A DNA stretch of 64,000 bases from assembly GCF_008806955.1 (NCBI RefSeq), contig NZ_CP031727.1:62001-126000 (forward strand), read 5' to 3'. Made by a program: the position numbers and the translations under genes. The notes beneath the pieces were generated by a model. That model was not told the DNA's origin. It did not search any database and worked only from the letters and a program-made list of their open reading frames with translations. This DNA comes from Cellvibrio sp. KY-YJ-3 (GTDB taxonomy: Bacteria > Pseudomonadota > Gammaproteobacteria > Pseudomonadales > Cellvibrionaceae). Of this stretch, positions 36,881 to 45,940 are shown piece by piece; position 1 is the first letter of the stretch; every line of letters starts with the position of its first letter.

Positions 36881-38080
36881 ATGAGTTCATCGCTATTACC
36901 GGAACGCCCCCTGCTGATTTCCCCGTCCCTGGCCGCCACTATCGGGCTAGAGGAGGCGTGTATGTTGTCGATTCTGGGCGATATGGCGACTTACCTGCCG
37001 CTGCACCCGGCCAATAATCGCCAGTGGCTGGATATAGACGAGAGTTGGGTGAGCCGGCTGATGCCCTTCTGGACTGACTTTGATGTACAGCGCATCAGCC
37101 GCAGCCTGAAAGACAAAGGCATAATCCTGCTCGCCTCCGCACCCTATGTGGACAGCCGCCGCCTGACGCTGGCATTTGATGATGCTGGCACCGCGCCTTT
37201 CGCCCAACCTGCGCCCGCTATCGCCCCGATTGCAGCCATGGCCCCGGTGATCAATAGCGGTGCGACGCTGATATCGCCCAACTGGCAACCGGATCAGGAA
37301 TTGCTGCGTCAAATTGCCCAGTACAATATCCCGCTCGATTTTGTGCGATTGCAGGTGCCCGAGTTTGTGACCTACTGGCGCGAGCGCGGTGAGACCAATC
37401 ACTCCTGGGGCGCCAAGTTTTTAAAAGATTTGCTGCATAAATGGCGCAATTACGAGACCCAAATCGCCCGCCAGCAACGTGAAGAACAGGAGCGCAACAG
37501 TCGCGACCGCGATACCGAGTTCCTCCAGCGCGATCTGGAAACCGCTATGCACAGCCAATGGCGCCCGAGTAAGGATGCGCTGGAAGTGCTGGTCAAACAC
37601 GCCAACATCAGCCTCGCGTTTGTGGAGGATTCCATCCCCGAGTTTGTGGTTTATTGGCAGGAGCGCGGCGATGTAGGGCGCACCTGGAACAGCAAGTTTA
37701 TCCAGCATGTGAAACGCCAGTGGCAGCGTTACCACTCGGCGCTGGAACACGACACCGAACCCAAGCGTATTCCCGAGAACTGGAACCCCAGTAAAGATGT
37801 CTATGACGTTTTGAAACTGGCCAATATCGATTTGAAATTTGCGCAGCAGCAGGTGGCAGAGTTTGTTTTATTCTGGCGCGACAGCAATCAGGTCTACGCC
37901 AGCTGGAACACCAAGTTTTTGCAACACGTGAAATACCACTGGGCCAAACAACACGCCCTGGCAACCGTTAATTCGCAGCAGGTTAATCCAAATGCAGGAC
38001 AGCAATTCGCTAATCAACCAGGTCGCACACGAGATAGCAGCCTCGCACAACAGCTCAACGACCGCAGCTGGGCAAGCTGA
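36881..38080 (+). CDS. Protein with three DnaT-type DNA-binding domains (primosome-like)
   Basis: The 399-residue protein has an N-terminal winged-helix-like region (about 10-100) and an Ala/Pro linker. Three copies of a DnaT-like module follow at about 131-193, 224-287 and 297-358. Each has W.PS...L....L......I....F......EFV.YW......W..KF..HVK..W, with the W, EFV and YW positions kept in all three. The E. coli DnaT protein, which helps load the helicase during PriA restart, has one such module. Charged linkers separate the modules. The next gene overlaps it by 89 bp and encodes a lambda-P-like protein. A joint replication role is likely but inferred. Confidence 0.78.
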   Translation: MSSSLLPERPLLISPSLAATIGLEEACMLSILGDMATYLPLHPANNRQWLDIDESWVSRLMPFWTDFDVQRISRSLKDKGIILLASAPYVDSRRLTLAFDDAGTAPFAQPAPAIAPIAAMAPVINSGATLISPNWQPDQELLRQIAQYNIPLDFVRLQVPEFVTYWRERGETNHSWGAKFLKDLLHKWRNYETQIARQQREEQERNSRDRDTEFLQRDLETAMHSQWRPSKDALEVLVKHANISLAFVEDSIPEFVVYWQERGDVGRTWNSKFIQHVKRQWQRYHSALEHDTEPKRIPENWNPSKDVYDVLKLANIDLKFAQQQVAEFVLFWRDSNQVYASWNTKFLQHVKYHWAKQHALATVNSQQVNPNAGQQFANQPGRTRDSSLAQQLNDRSWAS

Positions 38081-38669
38081 CCGGCGCAGTGAGCAGGCGA
38101 CACCGACGGATGCGCATATCGATGCGATCAATCAGGTATTTGCCCTGTTTCGCATCAACTATCACAACCAGTATTACGCGGCCTTTAAAGACAATGAACT
38201 GCTCAATCAGGCGCGCCGCCTGTGGCTTAATTCACTCGCGCAGTTTGCGCCGGAAACTATTTTGCGCGGCGCACGCCGGGTGATTGAGGAGTCGGAATAC
38301 CTGCCCACCCTCAACCGCATGATTCGCGCCTGCCAGGGCGACCCGGAAAAGTTTGGCCTGCTCGACGCCCATGCCGCCTATGTGGAAGCTTGCCGCGCGC
38401 CCAGCCCGAAAGCCGCGCACAACTGGAGCCACGCGGCGGTGTATCACGCGGGTTGCGCTAGCGATTGGTATTTTTTGATGACCAATGCCGAGAAAGTCGC
38501 GTTCCCGATTTTTGAACGCCACTATTTAAAATTGTGTGAGCGCGTGATGAATGGCGCCGAGCTGCCTGCACCCAATGTGCAGCTGCTGCCTGAAACCATA
38601 GAGACGCCACTCAGCAAAGAGGAAAACCTCAAGCGCATGGAAGACCTGCGCAAACAGCTCGACTTATAA
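37992..38669 (+). CDS. Lambda replication protein P-like helicase loader
   Basis: The 225-residue protein resembles phage lambda P, which carries DnaB helicase to the origin. Core segments include INQVFALFRINYHNQYYAAF, LWLNSLAQFAPETILRGARR, LPTLNRMIRACQG and WYFLMTNAEKVAFPIFERHY. The N-terminal 40 residues are polar. It starts inside the DnaT-domain gene, an 89-bp overlap in a different frame, preceded by an AGG-type ribosome site. No phage structural gene is nearby, so this looks like a resident chromosomal copy, possibly domesticated. Confidence 0.78.
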   Translation: MQDSNSLINQVAHEIAASHNSSTTAAGQADRRSEQATPTDAHIDAINQVFALFRINYHNQYYAAFKDNELLNQARRLWLNSLAQFAPETILRGARRVIEESEYLPTLNRMIRACQGDPEKFGLLDAHAAYVEACRAPSPKAAHNWSHAAVYHAGCASDWYFLMTNAEKVAFPIFERHYLKLCERVMNGAELPAPNVQLLPETIETPLSKEENLKRMEDLRKQLDL

Positions 38670-38705
38670 CCCTCTTTTTCTGTTCACTTTTGGTAGCCCC
38701 CCGCT

Positions 38706-39506
38706 ATGAATAAACATGCTTCACAATGGTTGCTAGGTTTTGCGTTTGCAGCCTTTCCACTGATCACCCTATTCCTGGTTTTGGTACTGGCCAGTGTTTC
38801 ACCGCAACAATTTTTTACAGCAATGGATGACGATGAGCTAACCAGCAATACTCTGTTACCCGACTTTGCCGCCATCGAACAAACACCTGAGCGCAAAGCC
38901 CAGTTTTTAGACATGCTGCGCCCGTTGATCGATGAAAAAAATGCCAAATTATTAAAATCGCGCGAGCGTTTACTAAAAATCAAAAATGAATGGGATACAA
39001 AACAAACGGTCACTGGTGTAAATAAACGCAACCTGGAAAAGCTGCGTGAGAAATTCCACGTCACCTACAAAACCTACCCGGAAGATGCGCGCGCTATAGA
39101 AATTCTGCTGTTGCGCGTGGACGTGATTCCACCGGCCATGGTGCTGGCACAAGCGGCGGTGGAGTCCGGCTGGGGCACCTCACGGTTTGCCGAGGAAGCA
39201 CACAATTTGTTTGGTCACTGGTGCTACACCCCGGGCTGCGGCTTGGTGCCAAGCCGTCGCGCCGCCAACGCCAAACACGAAGTTAAGAAATTTAACAATG
39301 TTGAAGAGTCGCTTACGGCATACTTCAATAACATTAATACCCACAACGCCTATCGCCCATGGCGTCAGCTGCGCGCACAGTTGCGCCACGACGAAGCGCA
39401 GTTTACCGGTAGCACCATGGTGGCGGAGCTGGGCAAATATTCCAGCCGTGGCCCGGCTTATATTCACGAATTGCGCACCGTAATACGCGCCAACAACCTG
39501 GAATAA
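38706..39506 (+). CDS. Bax-type glucosaminidase-fold protein
   Basis: The 266-residue protein has an N-terminal membrane anchor (LLGFAFAAFPLITLFLVLVL). It then has a Bax-like glucosaminidase/GH73 domain with VIPPAMVLAQAAVESGWGTS (catalytic Glu), FAEEAHNLFGHWCYTPGCG and HNAYRPWRQLRAQLR. These enzymes cleave the glycan strand of peptidoglycan or serve as inactive scaffolds. The active-site glutamate is present. Its gene is independent of the flanking genes; the surrounding set is envelope-linked. The anchor holds it on the periplasmic face of the inner membrane. Confidence 0.88.
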   Translation: MNKHASQWLLGFAFAAFPLITLFLVLVLASVSPQQFFTAMDDDELTSNTLLPDFAAIEQTPERKAQFLDMLRPLIDEKNAKLLKSRERLLKIKNEWDTKQTVTGVNKRNLEKLREKFHVTYKTYPEDARAIEILLLRVDVIPPAMVLAQAAVESGWGTSRFAEEAHNLFGHWCYTPGCGLVPSRRAANAKHEVKKFNNVEESLTAYFNNINTHNAYRPWRQLRAQLRHDEAQFTGSTMVAELGKYSSRGPAYIHELRTVIRANNLE

Positions 39507-39556
39507 AGACGATACCCAAATAACAAACACCAACTTTCACCCAGCAAGGATTACTT

Positions 39557-40129
39557 ATGTGCAAACGATTGGTTACTTCACTCTGCGCCCTGGCACTGGC
39601 CAGCAGTGCCGGCGCTTTTGCCCAAGGGCAAACACCGGATGGATTGCCCTTGGCCTACCATCTCTCCGGTCAGGCGACCTACACCAAAATCAAAGCCTCG
39701 GGTGAAAGCTTTTCACCCAGCCTGTTTCAATTTCGCGCCGATGTTGAAGTCACCAACGGCATGCTTGATGGTATTGGTTTACAAGGTATGTTTGGCGTGC
39801 CAATGAGCAATGATGAAAAAAATGACATGACGCTGGATATTAAACAGCAGAGCGCCGCTTACATCACCCTAAGCAACCCCGACTACGAACCTGGCGATTT
39901 ACGTGTAGTGATTCTGTTGGGTTATGCCGCTACCGAATTGGAAACACACTTGCCGAGCCTTGGCGATAAACAACAAGATACTTTCAGCGGTTTTAGCTAC
40001 GGTTTTTCGCTGCAGGATCGTGTAGTGGAAGGCAAAAATTATTATTGGGCGCTCGATTGCGCCCGCTACTTTAAAGACGACAACCTGAGCATTGATGGCT
40101 GCGGCCTGGGAGTTTCCTATGCGTTCTAA
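39557..40129 (+). CDS. Secreted/outer-membrane beta-barrel-like protein
   Basis: The 190-residue product has a signal peptide (ALALASSAGAFA, cleavage near residue 22) and alternating strands such as LRVVILLGYAATELE and FSYGFSLQDRV. It ends with an aromatic-terminated sequence (GLGVSYAF), like a small 8-strand barrel. Two cysteines (DCARYF, GCGLG) could form a disulfide. No family recognised. The next gene overlaps its end by 11 bp, so the two may act together at the surface. AAGGA lies upstream of the ATG. Confidence 0.7.
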   Translation: MCKRLVTSLCALALASSAGAFAQGQTPDGLPLAYHLSGQATYTKIKASGESFSPSLFQFRADVEVTNGMLDGIGLQGMFGVPMSNDEKNDMTLDIKQQSAAYITLSNPDYEPGDLRVVILLGYAATELETHLPSLGDKQQDTFSGFSYGFSLQDRVVEGKNYYWALDCARYFKDDNLSIDGCGLGVSYAF

Positions 40130-41411
40130 AGGATTACATTATTCATGTGCACTGCTATTAAGTGTGGGTGCGCTGGGCATAAGCGGCTGTGGCGGCGGTG
40201 ATGGCGACAGCGCACGTATCGCCCAAACCGTGGATGCCAGTAAAAACGGTGTTACCAGTATCGAATTGGAAGACAACGACGGTTACGCGCATTTCAAAGG
40301 CACGCTGCAATTAAACCTGATTGGTCGCAATAGTGAAAACGTCGCCACCAACCTCAACACCCAAGCGACCTGGAAACTCAGCGACAAAACCTTGGGTAGT
40401 ATCAAAAATGGTTTGTTTACTGCCTCGGGTAAATCCGGTGAGCTGATTGCAACGGTGGAATATGCGGGGCTGAGCGAGACCCAAAATATTATTGTCTCCG
40501 ACGCCAACCTGGTGAGCATTAGCGTTACTCCCGCCAGCAGCTCTGTCGATGAATGTAAAAATGCCAGCTTCACCGGCAGTGCATTATTTGATAATGGCTT
40601 AACACTGGAATATCCACTGATATGGGCAGTCACCGAAGGCGTCACTCTCGCGCAGTTTAGCAATACCACCAAAGGTGAGTTAAGCACCAAAAATAGTGGC
40701 GTGGTGAGCATTGTGGCGCACGCTGAAAATAACAACGGCGAGCTCATCAGCTCCACGCCGCTCAGTTTTCCTATCAACGACACCTTAGTGAGTTTGGCGC
40801 TGGTATCTGACAAAGAACTGGAAATGCGTGAAGGTGAGTCCGCCACTGTCACCATCACTGGCACTTACACTAATAACAGCACTGCCGTTATTACCAGTAA
40901 CAGTACGTTGGCCGCCGATCCAAGTGCGTCATTGACCATTGATGGCGCAAAAATTACTGCCAAAAACGGTAGCTATGCCGGAACAGACCTCACCCTCACG
41001 GGCGCTTGCGGCGGTGAAACGGATGAACTGGCGCTGGTCATTCTGAAAAAACAACTCAAGTCAGTTGAGATCAAAAACAGCAATGGTGGCACCGAAAATC
41101 TCTCCGTCACTGAAGGCAGCAATCTGGAATTGAATATCACCGCCACCTTTGCCGATGACACCACCGATAGCAATTATGATTACAACTTGACTTGGTCGAT
41201 TGTGGATTCCAAATCCGATGATTATGAAGATGACCTGATCACGCTGGATCAAACCGGAAAATTATCGGTAAGCTCTGAATTGGATCTTGCCCTTAATCAA
41301 CAACTCAACCTGGTAGTCCGTGCGGAAGTTCGCGATGAGGATGACCGAATTGCAACCAATGCCCAAGGCCAGCAATTGGTGGATGAAATTAATATTGTTG
41401 TGCGACCATAA
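40119..41411 (+). CDS. Lipoprotein with tandem bacterial Ig-like domains
   Basis: From ATG 40119 the product has about 430 residues. A lipoprotein signal peptide ends at ISGC (GGGDGDS follows). About four Ig-like (BIG_2-type) beta-sandwich repeats follow, each starting with a pattern like VTSIELEDNDGYAHFKG, VSISVTPASSSVDE, LVSLALVSDKELEMREG or LKSVEIKNSNGG. BIG_2 domains occur in adhesins and other surface proteins. The start overlaps the previous gene by 11 bp, with a GGGAG site. Asp/Asn-rich loops may bind calcium; that is inference. Confidence 0.82.
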   Translation: MRSKGLHYSCALLLSVGALGISGCGGGDGDSARIAQTVDASKNGVTSIELEDNDGYAHFKGTLQLNLIGRNSENVATNLNTQATWKLSDKTLGSIKNGLFTASGKSGELIATVEYAGLSETQNIIVSDANLVSISVTPASSSVDECKNASFTGSALFDNGLTLEYPLIWAVTEGVTLAQFSNTTKGELSTKNSGVVSIVAHAENNNGELISSTPLSFPINDTLVSLALVSDKELEMREGESATVTITGTYTNNSTAVITSNSTLAADPSASLTIDGAKITAKNGSYAGTDLTLTGACGGETDELALVILKKQLKSVEIKNSNGGTENLSVTEGSNLELNITATFADDTTDSNYDYNLTWSIVDSKSDDYEDDLITLDQTGKLSVSSELDLALNQQLNLVVRAEVRDEDDRIATNAQGQQLVDEINIVVRP

Positions 41412-41431
41412 TTGGTTGCACTCACCCAGCC

Positions 41432-41470
41432 CAATAAAAAAACGCGCCAAAAACGGCGCGTTTTTTATTG
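41432..41470. terminator. Bidirectional terminator between convergent genes
   Basis: A stem made of AACGCGCC (41441-41448) and GGCGCGTT (41455-41462) has A and T runs on both sides, so it can end both the Ig-repeat lipoprotein transcript and the 996-residue protein's transcript. Flanking CAATAAA/TTTATTG complementarity extends the stem. Confidence 0.92.
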
Positions 41471-41494
41471 GATATTGCGCTGCATTAGGCTTGG

Positions 41495-44485
41495 CTAAGG
41501 CAGTGTGATATCAAAAGGCACAAATAATTCTTCGCTCTCACTGGTGTATTCAATTTCAAAACGCGCAGGCAGCTCACTGATTTCCAGCGTAAGCTGTGGG
41601 TCGCCAAATATAGAAGAATATTGCGCGGGTTGACTGATAAGCGCATTGGCATGATTGAACGCTTTTAACCCTATCACCTCTTCGTAACTGCCCTGCACCG
41701 CAAAAACCAAACGCCCGCTTTTCCATTCAATTAATTCCACGCTGGATTTAGGGCCACTCCAAATCGGTCCCAACACAAAAGGCAGAGTTGCCGTTTGTAA
41801 GCGTTTGGGTTGATAAAAACGCAGCTCACCCTGTACCTGACGAATATTGTCGACGCGTACGTCGGCCGCCTTGAGCGAAAAATCAGACCTCAACCAAGGT
41901 GTTTTTTCATCCGGCTGGTAAACACCATTACTGGTTATGCCGCCCTGCCGCTCAAAATATAAAGGCACTGATTTATTTACCGGGAAAATTTTTCCATCGG
42001 CATCGGCCAACTGTTTGATAAATAATTGCGCTGCACCGATTTGTCCATACAGTGGCAATGCAAGGTCAGTGTAAGCCGCACCTTCAACCGATAAACCAAA
42101 ACTGTTACTGCTGCGCACATCGTTAATGGCCAGCTCCACCGGCGCAGCTGTGGCACGCGCTTTCGGTGGATAAAAAGGGAACTCATCAATTTGTGGCGCC
42201 TGTGCCAACAGCAATTGCTCAAAACCTTTATCGCCAAAGGGCGGCGGAAATTCCTTGTCCATAAAAAATGCTTTAGCGGGCGGTGTTAGTTGGTTTAATT
42301 CAAATTCATAACGCTGGTTTTCTATGGCGCTGGCAACAATCACCTCCGCCTTGGCAACGGTGCCTTTGAAATCCAGACTGGCGGATTTACCCGACCCAAA
42401 AAATATACCGCTACGCATCCCACTGCTTGATGAGAGCGGTTTGTTTGTCGCGTTTAATGCATTGACTTGTAACAACTGTTGGGTGTTGCCGCTGGTTTCA
42501 AAACTGAGTGCACTGGCGCCCGCTGTTTTGAATCGAACGCGAGTGCCGTACAAATCGATCGACTTTCCGGCTAGCGGCGCATCAATAATTTTTGTCTCTA
42601 CCGCTATGGGTAAGTGGTAATCGATATAACCTTTAATGCGTGCCACTTGCGCAAAGTTCACCCCCGCGGCTAATTCAATTATTTTCTCGCCAATTAATGC
42701 ACGGCCCGGCACCAATTTGCCATCTTCAAACCGGCTCGTGGCGTAACTATTAGTAATTGCCTCAGGGGCACGCTGATCGGTTTCTCCGCAACCCGGTGCG
42801 GACAATAAAGAATTACCCTGTTGATCCACCACATCCGTAATCACCAGAAATGCAGGACTGCTTTCATTGCCAAGGTTCGGCAAGTCATAAGCCTTTACAC
42901 CCAACTTAATCTGTATGCGCTGATTTTTTAGTGCCAAGGATTCAACACCCAACCCAAAGGGGCCAGTTGTGGTTTTATATATTCCATCCATGAAATCATC
43001 TTTTGGCACAAACGATGTGAGCTGTTCGCGGCGCGCGGGAGCAAACGCCGCCGGATTTTCATCAATCACATCCTGCTGTGCAACCGTAGGCTGATCCATC
43101 CCGACGGAAAAACTAAAGAGTGAGCGAAACCAGATAGCGACTTCATCTTTTATATGTTGATCAAAACGAATTGATGCCTGCAATTGTTTAGTGCTGCGGC
43201 TCAATTGCAAACGATCATAAATGGCGACAACCTCCGGCCAATCCTGTGCGATTTTTTTGCGTGTTTCATCAAGCCGGGTTTGTAACGCGGTATGAGTGTT
43301 ATTAATAAACTCAGCGTCGCCACTGATTAAGCTTAGGCTTAGCGTCATACCTTGGGCCACAACATCAGGTTCGACATCAACATATACTTCGCTCACTGCT
43401 TCCATTTCATCAGCCAGTTTTCCCAAGCTGTATTGCACCATACCCGACTTATCAGCCTGCCAACGCGCAGGAGAAAAAATAACAAGGGAGAATAATTTTC
43501 CACCCAAGGAGTTTTGCCATTGCGCAAGATCCACCGCCGCCCCTGCGGCATTTTTTAAGCGCAGTGCAATACGTTTTACCGCCTCTGGCGAACCGATTAA
43601 TAACTGACCTTGAGTAAACTGCGCAAGCATGGGCTCACCTTTAGCACAGGTGGTTTTATCCAGTGGCGCAAACCAAATGCCATCAGCATCTTGTTTGTCT
43701 ATGCCGTATTGCTCATCGAGCCAGCGGGATATTTTGTCCGGTGAAAAATTACCGCGCGCGATAACTGCAACTTCCATCTTATCCGCAACAAAAGCAGCCG
43801 CATAAAGTTGCGTGGCCTGTTGTTGGATATGAATGCCCGAACGCTCCATGCTGCTCCACATATCGGCATCCACGCCGGGAAGGTTTTGCAATTGTCCTGC
43901 CTCCGCCAGTGAAGGATCGAGTGTGCGCATCAGTTCAATATCTACACGCGCAAGGGCGAGCAATTGCGGATCGGCCATTGCCGCCAGCAAGGTTTTTTCT
44001 TCTTTACTGACGGCGGAAAATAACCAGCGATTTAAATAACCCTGCTGCCAAACAATCGCCGCACTGACCACTACTACCAACAAACAGGCCACAAGGCCGA
44101 TTATCAATTTACGAAATTTTAGTTTAGGCAGTGTGGCTGAAACGGCTGACTGAGTTGCAACTGGATGATCAGAGGAATCCGAATGGGCAACACTGGATTC
44201 TGAGTCGGTAGTATTGGAAATTGATGGCGATTCAGTAACCGGAGGTGTTGGCTCAACCGCAGTTTCGTCGACGATTGTTAACACCGCCCCCGCAGTGGCA
44301 AATGCATTTTTCCATTGGGTTGCGCGCGCAAAATTATCAACCCGTTTAATAACACGCTCTGTGCCGCTAAATAATAATTGCTCAATACGCGCTGGTGATT
44401 GTTTTAACAGCAGTGCCAGTTTTGCGATAACATCCGCGCGAACAGCACCCTCACCTAATTCGCCACGAAAGACTAATTTGTACAT
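41495..44485 (-). CDS. Large membrane-anchored protein of unknown function (996 residues)
   Basis: The N-terminal 75 residues (MYKLVFRGELGEGAVRADVI, LLLKQSPARIEQLLFSG) resemble a small domain that precedes various proteobacterial membrane proteins. A Thr/Ser/Pro-rich linker (about 76-120) and one membrane helix (about 126-146) follow. The remaining roughly 845 residues would be periplasmic and beta-rich, with no signal that I recognise. Segments such as FFMDKEFPPPFGDKGFEQLL and YQPDEKTPWLRSDFSLKA look like folded domains. AAGGATC precedes the ATG. It precedes the polysaccharide deacetylase gene convergently with nothing but a short gap on the right side. No enzyme motif is evident. Confidence 0.75.
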   Translation of the reverse strand: MYKLVFRGELGEGAVRADVIAKLALLLKQSPARIEQLLFSGTERVIKRVDNFARATQWKNAFATAGAVLTIVDETAVEPTPPVTESPSISNTTDSESSVAHSDSSDHPVATQSAVSATLPKLKFRKLIIGLVACLLVVVVSAAIVWQQGYLNRWLFSAVSKEEKTLLAAMADPQLLALARVDIELMRTLDPSLAEAGQLQNLPGVDADMWSSMERSGIHIQQQATQLYAAAFVADKMEVAVIARGNFSPDKISRWLDEQYGIDKQDADGIWFAPLDKTTCAKGEPMLAQFTQGQLLIGSPEAVKRIALRLKNAAGAAVDLAQWQNSLGGKLFSLVIFSPARWQADKSGMVQYSLGKLADEMEAVSEVYVDVEPDVVAQGMTLSLSLISGDAEFINNTHTALQTRLDETRKKIAQDWPEVVAIYDRLQLSRSTKQLQASIRFDQHIKDEVAIWFRSLFSFSVGMDQPTVAQQDVIDENPAAFAPARREQLTSFVPKDDFMDGIYKTTTGPFGLGVESLALKNQRIQIKLGVKAYDLPNLGNESSPAFLVITDVVDQQGNSLLSAPGCGETDQRAPEAITNSYATSRFEDGKLVPGRALIGEKIIELAAGVNFAQVARIKGYIDYHLPIAVETKIIDAPLAGKSIDLYGTRVRFKTAGASALSFETSGNTQQLLQVNALNATNKPLSSSSGMRSGIFFGSGKSASLDFKGTVAKAEVIVASAIENQRYEFELNQLTPPAKAFFMDKEFPPPFGDKGFEQLLLAQAPQIDEFPFYPPKARATAAPVELAINDVRSSNSFGLSVEGAAYTDLALPLYGQIGAAQLFIKQLADADGKIFPVNKSVPLYFERQGGITSNGVYQPDEKTPWLRSDFSLKAADVRVDNIRQVQGELRFYQPKRLQTATLPFVLGPIWSGPKSSVELIEWKSGRLVFAVQGSYEEVIGLKAFNHANALISQPAQYSSIFGDPQLTLEISELPARFEIEYTSESEELFVPFDITLP

Positions 44486-44542
44486 ATCAGATCCTTAATA
44501 ATTCACACACTTTGAAGTTATTGTTATATTTTTTGGCGAGCG

Positions 44543-45613
44543 TTAATCGCGATAAGTCCAATTGCCCTGCTTGTCGGTTACCAACCATTGCTGGGTGTAC
44601 CAGTAAAACCGCCCTTTTTCGCCCGTGTACGCCGTGCAGTTATAGCGGGTGCGCCCCGAAGGTAAAGGTTTGTTCGGTTGCACCCACACTTTGTTGTCGA
44701 TCACCTCAGTAACAATTGCCCCTTGGCCGGAGGCAAAACAATTTATTTTTTTCAGCAGACTGGCATCGGCCAGCGTTAACACCAACCAAGGTTTTTCACC
44801 TTGGCGCACAATTAAATTGTCAGCTTTCTTTTTGTTATCTGCATAAAATTCCACCCGGGAAACAGGCATAGGTTTGGCATTCACCTTGAGAATAAAATCA
44901 TCCAAATCACTAAAGCTGCCGCCAAACGGAAACCGCGGCACCGCCTGTAAATCGCCCTCACTATACAGCGCACCTGACTGCTGCCCAAATGCGATATAGC
45001 CTAATTTTTTCGCGATGCGCTGTACCTCGGTATCGTATTCACCAAAGGGGTAAGCCAGAATCATCGGCGCCGAGCCAATTTCCGTTTTTATTGTTTGCTG
45101 GGCATTATTAATTTCTTGTGTGATACGTTCACGCCATTGTGCAGCGGACTCACCGCTTTCACGTCGGGGTAAATGTGTATGGCTGCTACTGTGGTTGGCG
45201 ATAGTCGCACCCGCCTGTGCCATTTCGCGCAATTGGTCCCAGGTTACAAATACCTTACCTGTGCCCACCGCATCGGTGTTGACAAAAAAAGTAAACGGCC
45301 AGCCGCGTTTTTGTAAGCGCGGAAAAGCCGACTCATAAACTGATACATAGGAGTCATCAAAACTGATCGCCACCGTTTTATCGGGTAGCGGTTCGCCTTT
45401 GCGCAGTTTTTCGGTCAGCTCTAACAGCGGCACTACTGCAAAATTATTTTTCTCCAAATAATCCATCTGCGCTTCAAAGGCCGCGGGGCTAATGCTGGTG
45501 GACTTGGGTGTTTTATCGCTGACGTGGTGATACAAAAGCACCACGGCTGCTGATGCCGGTAACGCCAGTGAAGTCATTGCAGCCAGGAAGAATATACGAA
45601 TTAAATAAGCCAT
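44543..45613 (-). CDS. Polysaccharide deacetylase family (NodB-type) protein
   Basis: The 356-residue protein has a signal peptide (FFLAAMTSLALPASA). Its NodB-fold catalytic domain has LLYHHVSD, the metal-binding FDDSYVSVYE motif, HSSSHTHLPRR with the His pair, and AYPFGEYD. The C-terminal domain (about 245-356) is unassigned and Lys/Trp-rich (FYWYTQQWLV). Such enzymes remove N-acetyl groups from surface glycans, as PgaB does, or from peptidoglycan. The PilZ gene sits 13 bp upstream, so c-di-GMP control of the deacetylase through PilZ is a reasonable inference. Confidence 0.88.
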   Translation of the reverse strand: MAYLIRIFFLAAMTSLALPASAAVVLLYHHVSDKTPKSTSISPAAFEAQMDYLEKNNFAVVPLLELTEKLRKGEPLPDKTVAISFDDSYVSVYESAFPRLQKRGWPFTFFVNTDAVGTGKVFVTWDQLREMAQAGATIANHSSSHTHLPRRESGESAAQWRERITQEINNAQQTIKTEIGSAPMILAYPFGEYDTEVQRIAKKLGYIAFGQQSGALYSEGDLQAVPRFPFGGSFSDLDDFILKVNAKPMPVSRVEFYADNKKKADNLIVRQGEKPWLVLTLADASLLKKINCFASGQGAIVTEVIDNKVWVQPNKPLPSGRTRYNCTAYTGEKGRFYWYTQQWLVTDKQGNWTYRD

Positions 45614-45626
45614 TGTTTAAACCGGA

Positions 45627-45899
45627 TTAGTCCTCTTGTACAAAACGCAAACCAACCCCGGCGGGTTCTACCCGCACCACCTCCATTTCCAATACCGGTG
45701 CATCATCCATCAAGCCCTGCACCTGACCGGTGAGGCGCGTGCCAATCGGCGGAATCTGCTCGGGCTCCAGCACTAAAAAAACGCCACCATCCGAAATGTC
45801 GCGGGTTTTTACCTGTAGCTCGCCAATCGATTCATGTTGAATTTTAATGCGACAGCTAAACGCAGTGCGCACGTATCGACGTTGATCTTTATCGCTCAT
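45627..45899 (-). CDS. PilZ-domain c-di-GMP-binding protein
   Basis: The 90-residue single-domain protein has the PilZ features DQRRYVRTAF (RxxxR-type arginines), VKTRDISDGGVFLV (DxSxxG motif) and VEPAGVGLRF at the end. It binds c-di-GMP and changes partner activity; the partner is not visible. It starts with AGGAA upstream of ATG 45899, and its stop lies 13 bp before the deacetylase gene, so they are probably co-transcribed. A terminator separates it from parC. Confidence 0.9.
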   Translation of the reverse strand: MSDKDQRRYVRTAFSCRIKIQHESIGELQVKTRDISDGGVFLVLEPEQIPPIGTRLTGQVQGLMDDAPVLEMEVVRVEPAGVGLRFVQED

Positions 45900-45940
45900 A
45901 ACTATTCCTGCATTATTGTTTTACCGTTTTTTCCAGACAA

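Noticed and set aside
36881-38669. Prophage remnant
   Set aside because: Only replication-type genes are present; no integrase, capsid, tail or lysis gene is nearby, and base composition matches the neighbours.
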